Translations under genes and position numbers: made by a program | Part shown: in pieces, positions 1-9,577 of the stretch | Numbering within the stretch: position 1 is the first letter of the stretch | Layout: the number at the start of each line of letters is the position of its first letter | Origin: Theristus sp. LFF4_11 | Lineage: Eukaryota > Nematoda > Chromadorea > Monhysterida > Xyalidae | DNA: 64,000 nucleotides | Assembly (NCBI GenBank): GCA_030248135.1 | Contig: JASANC010002619.1 | Location: 62,001 to 126,000 of the forward strand | Direction: 5' to 3' | Notes under the pieces: model-generated | What the model saw: only the letters and a program-made list of their open reading frames with translations | Told to the model about the DNA's origin: nothing | The model's database searches: none

Positions 1-471
1 TCATATAATTTCCAAAACTGTCCGTGTGGGACGTGCGCTCCATAGATTCTGGAACTGTCCGCATGGCGCATCGGCTGCATAAAACACAATCAGGCTAAAC
101 AGAAACAAAACGACGCCAACGTCATTGTCACGGCGGCACGACCTAGCGTGGGTGTCGCGATAGCGGCCCACCACAGAGCAGTTTTCATATGCAGCTTTCT
201 TTGAACACCGAAATCCCAGCAAATTCACACAAGCACATGCGTGCTTGCGTCACGGCAAAACTGGATTTGCAGTTTGGCGCCCGTCGTGTTGCATTTCCTT
301 GAGTTTCTTTGTTGTACTTCGTTTTTTGGCAACACTTGTTTTGTGAACCGGGCAAAATTTCAGCAGGCGCTGTGTGAGCCCCATTGTGCATTTAACAAAG
401 TCGAAAACTGCTAATCCGTATGCAAAAGGTCATTTCAGCAACACTGGGTCCTTCTGATCGACAACACCAGC
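1..471. other. 5' flank, no gene recognised
   Basis: I see no convincing exon in this stretch. Short open frames exist on the minus strand, but they have no recognisable motif or splice structure. It probably holds the upstream region of the neuropeptide gene that starts at 472. Confidence 0.4.
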
Positions 472-1050
472 ATGCGCATAATAACTCAAAACAATGGGGC
501 ATTGTCCGTGGCTCTGTGCTTGCTGCTGTGCATCAGCTTTTGTGTCTGCAAAGAACAAGCACAAGAGGACGCGAAACGAGCGCCGATGACAGGCAAGCAC
601 AAACGGTTCATGAGCACATTTCACCCATTGTACGGGCGATTGCCAGAGCTGCCACCGCGAGTGTTGGAAACCGTGAAGCGTGCGCTGAATGACGATCACG
701 AAATACTGCGCGACGTCCGAGACTACGAACCTGTACGTGTATACACTCCGTTCAGCGTGCATGGATAAGATTTTGTAAGTTTTGTCAATACAACACGTGC
801 CTCTCAAAGACAACTGTTTTAGAGTCTCCCATTCGGCAAGCGTGCTGCGCTGCTGAAAAAGTCAAATTATTCCTCCGACAAGCGTCCAAAGCCGGAATAT
901 GAATCGTTTCTGGCATTCGGCGGCAAGAAGCGAGCGCCATCGGACGACTACATGCCAATGAGCTTTGGGAAAAAGCGGTCGCCGGATTACCAAAACATGC
1001 CGTTCGGTAAACGCGCAGACGACTATCAAAACGGCATGATGTTCGGCTGA
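472..1050 (+). CDS. CCK/sulfakinin/NLP-12-like neuropeptide precursor
   Basis: Secreted prohormone of 162 residues in two exons, 472-732 and 823-1050. The intron is GTACGT...TTTTAG in phase 0. The N terminus is a signal peptide with a hydrophobic core (VALCLLLCISFCVC). After it come dibasic KR/KKR sites and glycine amide donors. Predicted peptides end in DYEPSLPF-G, EYESFLAFG-G, DDYMPMSF-G, SPDYQNMPF-G and DDYQNGMMF-G; the last G directly precedes the stop. DYMPMSF and DYQNMPF fit D-Y-x-x-M-x-F-amide, the sulfakinin pattern, and DYQNGMMF fits the longer CCK spacing. Nematode NLP-12 is D-Y-x-x-L-x-F. In these families the tyrosine is often sulfated and the peptides act on CCK-type GPCRs in feeding and motor control; that role is inferred. 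A FMRFamide-type precursor is less likely because no peptide ends in RF. Confidence 0.75.
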
Positions 1051-1609
1051 ACGCAGCACGCCACTGCAAACAGCTGCACGATCATGCAGAATGCAGCGAA
1101 GGCGCACATCGCTCTAGAGTGTCTTTTTACATTGTTGGTGTTTTATGAAAAATATCTGTACCAGTTTCCATCAGTTTGAATGCAAAAATTGCATGATTGG
1201 ACAACTTGGATAACTAGCCTCAATGAATCATTTTGTCAGAACAACGGAGTACTTACGATCGAAAAATATTGCAGGAGAACAACAGTTCTGTTGACGATAA
1301 ACAACGATTGTTGTTGATCTGCATTGTCTAGTATCTCAGCCACCGCCATATATTTACATTTTGATATTTACATTCACCACCTTAGCACGTCTGAAATCAA
1401 CACAAGCCACAAAAACCAACATGGCACAACACCAAATGCGACAAAAGAAAAAAGAAACCAAAAACTCATCCTGAAGAACATCATAAAAATATGCCATGAC
1501 CAACATAAAAGCCGAAGAACAATAAACTTAGTTAAGGCAGACAGGAGACGAATTGTGCAAGTGATGCCAAAAAATAAACATGGAGGAATGTTTTTTGTTT
1601 AATTTCGAC
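1051..1609. other. 3' flanks between neuropeptide and PNGase genes
   Basis: These are the converging 3' ends of the plus-strand neuropeptide gene and the minus-strand PNGase gene. The stretch is AT-rich and carries an AATAAA near 1575. I see no further gene. Confidence 0.4.
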
Positions 1610-4600
1610 TTAATTTTTTTCACCCAAGTCTATTACGACGCTCAAACCAACATCATCAGCGTCTAAGGCGGAACGGAACAATTGAGCATGTTGCCAGTAA
1701 ACGTCTCCAGAGCCACCAGATAATGTTGCGGTCAACTTAACGCCGGTCGCCAGCATTAACTCTGTCTCGCTCATCTCCAGTACACCATCGCCATCTCCAA
1801 AAGACATTTATCTTCAATGTGTTCGTCAAAGCACAAGCAAATGTTTGTGTTCCAATTTGTAAACTACATGTGAATAAACGCTAGCCCACAGGCCTACCAA
1901 TCTCTTTCACAACCGATTTAGCTGCATCGGCAGCCCCCACTGTAGCGAGTCTCCAGCGAACGTTGCCACTCTCATAAACAGTTGAATGTGCGGTCACTTT
2001 AACGTCACGGGCTACCACCGAACTTTTCTGCCCCTCTCTGTCCACCATTTTTGACCAGTCAAATGACCACTCCACTGAGCCCACATTATCGGCCGCACTC
2101 GAACAACTGAATATAGTTTTCGTTTTTTTTGTTTAATGATGTACAATATAATGCTGCTTGCTATACTATACTACCAATACACCATATACACCGGAGAGAC
2201 GCACCACGGTCATCATGGAACACGAAACATTGGGGATTGGTCGTAGACCACACTTTTTGGATCATGACTGTAAGGTAAAAATAGGCACACGTTTGTACAA
2301 TACTATTACAAACGCTCCTAAATACCACATATTTCTTAAGTTAAGTCACTGCTAAGTATGGCACCCGTTTAGCGTCAGTCACGTTGTACATGACAAGCAA
2401 CGCGGAAACTTGCTCAGACGCTGGTGCACTGCAGCCCGCATTCGGTGGCTGTAGGGGCGGGGCGGGAAAAATAGACCAGACCGCGAAGTGGTGCGTGACA
2501 CCGGTGATAAGGGTGACACCGGGAACTCGCCGCTTGTGCAAGCAGCGGCTTGCTTCAACCATAAATGCGCGCAAGAAGCTCCAGCAAACAAATGGGAGGA
2601 AGTGAAGTGAAGGATTGCTTTTTTTGCTTCATACACTTCAATATCAAAAGCCTATCACGCATGATCTAGTATACCATATCCTCATATCCTTCACGTCACG
2701 TCACATTCATGTTGATTGTGGCGCAGAAAAAAACCACAACAAAAAAAAACCGCGAAAAAACCAAAGACGAACGTCGGTGTGTCCGGTTGGCGTCTGCACA
2801 AATACGCCATGCGCCAGTCGAGCTCCTCCTTGCGTGCGACGTTGCGTGCGTGCGACGTGCATGTGCGCCAGCCACGCTGCGTCCGTTCGCGGCCGCTGTT
2901 CGCACGGCGGTACTCGTCACGGCCGCAGTGGTACGTCAGCATCAGCGAGCCACGCTGCAGCTCTGCGGCTGTCGGTCGAATTGACAGAGCGACCGACTCT
3001 GCGTTGGACTGGACAGCACGCGCCGCGGCTGCAAACAGATGCTTGGTGGGCTTGGCTCAACCGACACTGTGCGTCAGCGGTCAGCACCACAATACCACAG
3101 TCTCCGTCTGAACACAGTGCACTCGGTTATACGATCTTGGCCGCAAACCAACACGCACACATAAGGCGCATTCATGAAGCACTATTGGCTATGTGTTAAA
3201 ACATAGCTACGCGGTCACTAAACACTGCTTCATGAATGCCCCCATACGCTTCGGCTTGACACGCGCGCTGCTGTCATAAAGGTCACGAAAAAGTGCGCGC
3301 ATGTGTTTGTTTTTGTCGTTGTGTGAACTATGGGAACATTCTTGCGTTTGTGCACCGTACGGTTTTGCAGAACGATTTCAGAAAAGAAAGCATACACCGA
3401 ACCCTGGACGCTGGTCTCGCCACGCGCGAGTCGCCACGCGAGCGGCCCGCTGGTCCTTCCGCCGAGCGTGTTTGTCTGCGCGGCATTGTGCGGCGTCAAC
3501 ATGCTCACCCACTCTGACAGACGCCGGCGTTGCAGCTCACGGCGACGGGCGGCAGACTGCGACGACCAAAGACCGTTGTTCACATCCTGCACACACAACA
3601 GCAAATGAAACCGTGTCAACGAACAGCAAAGTGAAACGGCAAACGCGACGGTGAACGAGCGATGATCAGTAATTTGTGACTTTCTTACAACCAAAATGGC
3701 GTCATTTGCATGGAAAACGTCCAGGCATCAGAATTTCAACACGTAATTTGGGTTGCTGTACAACGACTAGCCCAGGTTTTGCAGCACTCCACGTCGTTTC
3801 GGTCCAAACACGTTCGAATCAAGCAAGACTATAATACCTGTAAGCGATCGATCAGCCAACGCTCCCTGCACTCCGTTCTCCTTGCCAACATCGACCTGTG
3901 ATCGTTTGAGTATCGCCAACTGACATCAACGACTTCCTCTGCGTTTGCTGCGATCACGTATGTCAGCTTCTTGTCTGAAAATGGCCGGGACGTAGAGCCA
4001 ATGAACGAAATACAAAGAAAATAACAAAAAAAAACAAAACACCAACTCCATCCAGCTTCGTACAACAACGGTTGATCGTACACATTCTCGCACGGATCAC
4101 AATGCACCCAGCGCTGCTCTCGAAGCGAGTACACCTCAGTCCAGACGTGGTCCGTCCAGTCGTTGGACAAACTTGCAAAGGATAACAGAACGTTGCAGAC
4201 ACGTGGGAGACGAGAGGAGAGAGACATGTGTTTGAACTTCGAAGGCGATCACAGACACACAACTCACTTACCGTGTCTCAAAGCCGAGCGCCCGTGCGCA
4301 AAGCGTAAAACAGTTTGCCCACTCGCCGCAGCGACCGACTCTAAAAGCTCTCAATGGAAGTTTAATGTTTCCATCAGTTAAAAAAAACTCAAAAAAGCAT
4401 CAAACAGAACAACAATCTGTCTCGTCTGTAGAGCAGTGTAGGACTTTTGTGCACCGTTCTGCAGGTGGAAAGTTCGAGCCCCGCTGTAAACAAGACACAT
4501 GGAGAGCCTTACGGGGGGTTGTACAATTCCGGCCCGCTAATTCCGGCCTGAAGAATTCCGGCCCGCTCATTCCGGCCCGAAGAATTCCGGCCCGAAGAAT

Positions 4601-5955
4601 TCCGGCCCGGAGAATTCCGGCCCGGAGAATTTTCGCCAGCACGAACAATATTAAACCACACGAAGTGATTTTGGTAATGAAATAATAAAATAAAAATATC
4701 GATGTTCACATGTTACAGTGTATTTTCAATGATGTTCGTCCTGTTTGCTTTTTTGGAAAGTGAAACCTTTTGGAAAAAAGAAACTACAACTAAATTTTTA
4801 AATTTTTTTATCATGAACAGGATTTGTGACCCTTTTACCTTATCAAAAAGGCTTGGCTTAGGATTAGGAACCTACAACAAGTCACTGCAAGCAAGTTCTA
4901 AACAAAAATAAAAAATCACTTTAAATTTATTTACCAAAAATCACTTCGTGTGGTTTAATATTGTTCTTGCTGGCGAAAATTCTCCGGGCCGGAATTCTCC
5001 GGGCCGGAATTCTTCGGGCCGGAATTCTTCGGGCCGGAATGAGCGGGCCGGAATTCTACGGGCCGGAATTTCGCGGGCCGGAATAGTACACGAGCCTATG
5101 GTTACCGGAACCAGTGCGCGAATTAATTTATTTAAAAAAACAAACAAACAAACGCAAACTGATCAGATCAAGATAACGCGGCTGCCCACCGAGTTTGCAA
5201 CAGTTTTGCGGGACGGTCGTATCGTGGGAAGCGCACGTGCGCACCACAACGTTTGCACCGGTACAACTCCACCCTACCGGCGCCGTCTGCGATTTCTGCA
5301 GCTGACGGTGTTGTGTAGCCTCAAAAAATGCACGTCGAAATGGATTTGTCAAATGTTAAAAAAGGTTTGCAACATTGCAACCATGCCATGGAACGTACTA
5401 TGAAATTCGGTGTTGTTTTGACCTGTTGGACAATTGGCGCACGGAAACGAGTGTGCCCATTTGAAGAAGTCTCGTTTGAACCATGCCAACAGCTCCAACA
5501 ACAACGCGTGCTCAGCCTTGGCGCTCGCATCGTCGCCGTCGTCTGCAGTGCGCTGCTTGGCACGAGCACGCAGATCGTCCACTGGCATCGCAGACAATGC
5601 AAGCGTTTGCTGGACTTCATCTTCGTAACAACGAACCTGCATGCAACAAGTTGTTTTCGAATGTTACGCTGTGCAACAAGTGATCTTTGAATTTGAATGA
5701 CCATTTAAACAGTGAAGGAGAGCAGCTGGAGCTGCTGAAGTTCGTTCAACACCACGTCCCGGCAAGAATCCAAATTGAGCGGCTGAGAAAATGTGCGTTT
5801 CACAAAAAAAACAAATGTTTTACCGTCGATGAAACAAATAATCCACAAAACCAAATCACTCAAAAACGAACCTTCGCAACAACGGCGTTGAGTTGACGAA
5901 AAAAAGAAGCTTCTTTTGCGCGAATGTCTGGTCCGTAGTTCTTTTTATCAATCAT
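1610..5955 (-). CDS. png-1: peptide:N-glycanase (PNGase, NGLY1/PNG-1)
   Basis: Cytosolic amidase that strips N-glycans from misfolded glycoproteins during ER-associated degradation. Exons read from high to low coordinates. The ATG at 5953-5955 opens [19 protein letters not shown]. An exon at about 5.35-5.65 kb contains [12 protein letters not shown] and zinc ligands CANC; the next, at about 5.2 kb, holds CKRC and RFPRY. A further exon at about 4.3 kb has the transglutaminase-core cysteine in [13 protein letters not shown]. The exon at about 4.1 kb carries DHVWTEVY (catalytic His) and HCDPCENV (catalytic Asp). Later come [17 protein letters not shown] and [17 protein letters not shown]. The C-terminal PAW (mannose-binding) domain is spread over about 3.0-1.61 kb: [26 protein letters not shown] and [12 protein letters not shown]. 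No PUB or thioredoxin domain is visible before the first exon. An in-frame TGA lies just upstream of the ATG, but a mobile element starts 17 bp beyond, so lost or more distant 5' exons are possible. Confidence 0.88.
3165..3243. repeat. Hairpin MITE, GGCATTCATGAAGCA family, copy 1
   Basis: A 79-bp near-perfect inverted repeat lies in an intron of the PNGase gene. The arms are GCATTCATGAAGCA and TGCTTCATGAATGC, with a second complementary pair (CTATGTGTT/AACATAG) at the centre. TAA precedes the left end. Related copies lie at 8858-8943 and 24639-24725. Confidence 0.75.
4520..5090. repeat. Foldback element with GAATTCCGGCCCG tandem-repeat arms
   Basis: Two arms of about 158 bp (4520-4677 and 4931-5090) are reverse complements. 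Each arm's outer part is six to eight tandem units of about 14-15 bp built on GAATTCCGGCCCG with varying linkers (GAA, GGA, CTA, CTC). Each inner part is a unique sequence containing CACACGAAGTGATTTTGG. GTAC lies at both outer ends. The spacer (4678-4930) carries a telomere-like CTTAGGATTAGGAACCTAC motif. The element sits in the PNGase intron just before the catalytic-cysteine exon, so it must be spliced out. No protein is encoded. Confidence 0.85.
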
Positions 5956-5971
5956 GATAATTGGGTTGACT

Positions 5972-6723
5972 CATAGTTGTTCCAGAGCCGGGGGTTTGGG
6001 GGGGCCGATATAGATAGCTGGAGCAAATTTTCCAGATAGATAGATAGCTGGAAAATTTTGGGGGGGGGGGGGGGCCGCGGGGCGTAAAACTACAAAGCTA
6101 AACCGGAGCTGGAGCTGATCCCTGATCCCAATGTTTCACCTCTTCAACAAAGCTGTCAATCAAGGCACTTTCGCTTTGTTAAAAAGGCTTCACTTAGGAT
6201 TAGGATTAGGTTTAGGATTAGGAACCTACAACGACTTCATTAGGATTAGGATTGGGCTTAGGATTAGGAACCTACAACGACTTCATCGAAACCGAACTAA
6301 ACAACAAAACAGACTGTAAACTTGGCTTTGGTTTAGTAATGTAGGCAAAGCGCCGCGGGGGGGGCCATGTGACTTTGGGGGGGGGCCGGTCAAAATTTTG
6401 AAATTAGATAGATAGATAGCTAAAACGCTAAAACGCTATAAAAACAGCTAAATAATGCTTAAAACATGCTAAAATCAAGTATAAACGCATATTTTAACTA
6501 AAATTAGCGAAATTTTCAAGAATTTCGAGCAAAAATGGTCAATTTTGGTTAAAATTGACTCATTTTATGTCTTCGAAGACAGAAATTTTCAGATAGATAG
6601 CTGGCTGAAAATTTTTTTTAGATAGATAATAGCTGAGCCGAAAAAACCTTTCTGATAGAGATAGATTCGAAAATTTTTTGGGGGGGGGCCCGGCCCCCCC
6701 AGGCCCCCCCCTAGAACAACTAT
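5972..6723. mobile_element. Non-autonomous element with poly-G/C arms and 9-bp target duplication
   Basis: The ends are CATAGTTGTTCCAG and CTAGAACAACTAT. The element is flanked by a perfect 9-bp direct repeat, GGGTTGACT, at 5963-5971 and 6724-6732. Both arms carry long G runs or C runs and GATAGATAG tracts. The centre contains two tandem copies of a TTAGGATTAGG...AACCTACAACGACTTCAT block (about 6194-6285). A 9-bp duplication would suit a Mutator-like element, but there is no transposase and the class is inference. It lies 17 bp upstream of the apparent PNGase start codon. A second end of this family lies at 38461. Confidence 0.8.
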
Positions 6724-6971
6724 GGGTTGACTGACACTGACTTGACTGGAAGAAGCAGAAGTATTGAAAAAAATTTGTACACTTTTGGGATTCAGGGATC
6801 TAGTTTCGGGTTTGAATTTTTTTTCGTTCAAAAAATTCAGATTTTTTTCAAATTCAAAAGAATTGAAAAATTGTTCTTCTACTTTGCTCTGAAAATTCGA
6901 TTTTTGACATGTTTGTTTGAAAGTTTATGCCAAATTTCCTCCCAAACTTCCTTGTGTATGATCCATTTTTT

Positions 6972-7177
6972 AAACGTGTCCCACTGAAATTACGTCATGT
7001 GCTGCAAAACATGCGCTTGTCGTTCACAGAAAAACCAGACTTTCCGTTTGGCCGATTTCTTCCCATAAACAAATGGTGAATGTCGAATCAGTCACACCAA
7101 ACTAAAATTTTACTGCCTGTACTTTAACAAACGGGCGTTTTTAAACCAAATGACGTCATTTTAGTCCGGACACGTTT
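6972..7177. repeat. MITE, AAACGTGTCC family, copy 1
   Basis: A 206-bp element with terminal inverted repeats AAACGTGTCC...GGACACGTTT. Next to each TIR is a TGACGTCA-like palindrome; in this copy the left one is degraded to TTACGTCA. Copies 2 and 3 are at 14838-15040 and 19570-19774. All three lack a significant open frame. Confidence 0.8.
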
Positions 7178-8370
7178 GAATAAATCCACAATACTTTATG
7201 TAGCTATTTGTCATTATTTGCTATTGGGTCATTTTGACCGTCGTACTCCATGTTTTTCGATTAGAATGACGTCCTGTGGTGAAGTTTTAGCGTTGAAATG
7301 ACTTGGCTGAATTGATTTTCAAGATTTCAAGATTTTATTTAACGCGCAGCTCCTTCAACAAAAACACAATGATAAAGAATTAACATGACAATTGACAAAA
7401 TTATCAAAAAAATGAATGAAACAAACAACTATCATATCACTGTTTTGTATCGGGTGCCGGATGTGGGCAAGAATTGCCCATGTCTTTACCCTAAAACAAG
7501 CTGAAGTTGAAAAACGTTTTGAGGGCACAAACTCTATCAAAAAAAACTCAATTCACAGTTCACACACAAAACGAGAACCGAAAACTGAAGAACCCGAAAC
7601 AATCAACAAACAAAAAACTTCAATGAGCGGCTTTCTTAAACACAAGATTAAGAACAGCAACGACGCCTGCTGTGACGGCTCAACACTATGATGAAAAAAC
7701 CAAAAAAACCAAAGAAACAAGTTTATGAGCTGTCTCTTCATTCATCATTTTATTTTATTTTGTTTTTTTTTTTGTTTTTGTTTTTTTTTTCTTTTTTTGC
7801 ACATCTTTTTTCTTTTTGAAATTGAAATTGAAATTGTTGTGTTGTTGAAACGTAGAGCATGTTTTATATCGGTCGGCCAAATTATGAAATCTTGTTGTTT
7901 AGTGTGTGTGTGTTTTTGAATCGTTTAACGTTAGCACACAGCAATTTTTATCAATCATGTGTTTCTTCAATGTCGCGACATTGTTTCTTCTGCATAATGG
8001 GATGAGCTATGAGCCGACCGAAAGCTGAAAGATTAATTATTCGCGCAATATTGATTATTATGCTTTCGAAAGCAAATATTTTTAGGCAGGGCTCAGCTCA
8101 ACCCAATGCGTCAGCTCCGAACCAAAATTTTCAGATTGCTTTTTTGGATCCGCCCGCTCATTTTTTTGCTCTTGAACTTGAATAGCAGCAAAAATAAGCA
8201 GTAGCAATTGGGCGGGGAGTGGGATCGACTGGACATTGCCGTGGGAAGTGAGTGCGTTGCGTGGCTGTGGGACTTGTTTAAACATGTTTAAACACGTTAT
8301 GTTTAATAAACACGTTATGTTTAAACACGTTTGATTGAACATCGCTCGTTGTCGGACATTGTTTAAACGG
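7178..8370. other. Repeat debris, AT-rich, no gene
   Basis: The stretch at about 7225-7330 matches the reverse complement of about 48240-48350, and 6833-6960 matches that of about 48365-48440, so both are pieces of one dispersed repeat. 7750-7850 is T-rich simple sequence. 8270-8345 repeats GTTTAAACACGTTATGTTT-type motifs. I see no coding exon. Confidence 0.5.
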
Positions 8371-8582
8371 ACCTAATTCTAACCCTAATCCTAAAGCATA
8401 ATCCTAAGCCTAACATGATCCTAACCTAATCCTAACCTAAGCCAAGCCTTTTCAGAAAGGAAGATGTCAAAACAATTGCGTTTTTAACAAGTTTTTGTTG
8501 AGGCCGGAGCGTGTGCAGGCGCGCTAGTGGATCATGAGCATGAGCATGCCGATGCCGCGTGCGCGTGCGTTTTAAAAAAGAA
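8371..8582 (+). repeat. CCTAA telomere-like block plus conserved segment, copy 1
   Basis: Degenerate CCTAATCC/CCTAAGCC repeats are followed by GCCAAGCCTTTTCA and then about 150 bp of conserved unique sequence ending near GCGCGTGCGTTTTAAAAAAG. The same arrangement in the same orientation is found at 40757-40970 and 46236-46455. Confidence 0.75.
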
Positions 8583-8774
8583 GCGCCAGGACATATTACT
8601 GACTGACTGAACATTCTGAAACATTTTCAGTGAATTATTTGATTTCCCGCTCAACCAGCTTGGCGGGAAATGAGAAATCTTGTTGAGTGAGCCGAATACG
8701 GAAAAAAACAACACGGGTCGGGACTTGTATACATTCGTAAAAGTGATTTTTTTCATTTCTGATCGGAGGTTGCT

Positions 8775-8850
8775 TGCAATGAATTGTTGTAGGTTCCTAA
8801 TCTTAAACCTAATCCTGCGCCAAGCCTTTTTGATAAGGTGAAAATGATCA
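8775..8850 (-). repeat. Telomere-like block of the AACCTACAAC class
   Basis: On the minus strand this reads TTTTGATCATTTTCACCTT, CAAAAAGGCTTGGC, a TTAGG-type block and AACCTACAA. The same order is found at about 4835-4895 and 6178-6290 (+) and about 46715-46810 (-). Confidence 0.65.
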
Positions 8851-8857
8851 ATTTAAG

Positions 8858-8943
8858 CGGCATTCATGAAGCAGTATTTAGTGACGCGTAGCTGTGCTAA
8901 AACAAAGCTATGCGGTCACTAAATGTGTCTTCATGAATGCCCC
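8858..8943. repeat. Hairpin MITE, GGCATTCATGAAGCA family, copy 2
   Basis: An 86-bp hairpin with arms GCGGCATTCATGAAGCA and TCTTCATGAATGCCCC. TAA flanks both ends, consistent with a 3-bp TAA target duplication. Confidence 0.75.
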
Positions 8944-9014
8944 GTAAGTTTTTGAATTTTTTTCTTTCCTGTGTTATAGGGCAGGCGGGGCGGCAGTTGA
9001 AATTTCTTTCTTAG

Positions 9015-9227
9015 TTAATTTCTTTCTCTTGATGTCAAGTGTTGCTGAATATATGGTGGGTCGTGGGTGGATACATTGTTTAATATAAACGGATACATTA
9101 TTGTAAAAACCTCAATTATGTTTGTGCCGCGGTTTGCCATCTTTAAACGTACGGCTTCATATTTAAAAGTACATGTACGGTAGAGGTGGTCCTCTTCCTC
9201 TTTAACACCGGAAAGAAAACAAGGCAT
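9015..9227 (-). pseudogene. Possible LINE reverse-transcriptase C-terminal fragment
   Basis: An open frame of 70 codons contains GVKEEEDHLYRTCTFKYEAV. Its spacing of EEDHLYRTC resembles the Cys/His tail (C..C...E..HLL..C) found after the RT domain of some non-LTR retrotransposons. It lacks the first cysteine pair and any RT motif, so it is at best a decayed fragment. It may instead be a chance open frame. Confidence 0.3.
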
Positions 9228-9577
9228 TTTAAAAATTTTAAAGACCTCAATTTAATTTAATATTTGTGCTACTGTCAGCCGGCGGTCACTCACTCCTTCT
9301 TCACACACACTTCACAAAGCAGGAAAAACGCAAGTGAATTTTTTTATAAATTTTTGAATTTTCGGTAAAGCCACACGCACAGTCACTCAGCGGAGCGGGC
9401 GGAACGAGGGCTTTCATTTGAGCTACATAACATAAATCAGCGCGCTGCGACGATTTTGAGCGGATCCATATTTTAAAACAGTGTTCGTCATCGTCACAGC
9501 AAACGTCAATTTCGTTCTCCAGTTTGTTGAGTCCAAAACTCAGTATCAATTTCAGAAAATCAAAAAAAAGATAAAAA

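Noticed and set aside
1610..2112. Initially read as a separate minus-strand gene with tandem W-containing beta modules
   Set aside because: The segments GSVEWSF and [12 protein letters not shown] are the end of the PNGase PAW domain, and the splice phases join them to the PNGase exons.
2615..3199. 194-codon plus-strand open frame rich in Arg, Cys and Ala
   Set aside because: It is antisense to the PNGase PAW-domain exon ([10 protein letters not shown] and neighbours on the minus strand) and its composition is that of a GC-rich shadow frame.
4400..5403. Proteins with [11 protein letters not shown] or [10 protein letters not shown] repeats
   Set aside because: They are translations of the GAATTCCGGCCCG array arms on either strand and lie in an intron.
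8371..8460. True telomere end
   Set aside because: The CCTAA repeats are short, degenerate and bounded by constant sequence, and unique genes lie on both sides, so they are interstitial.
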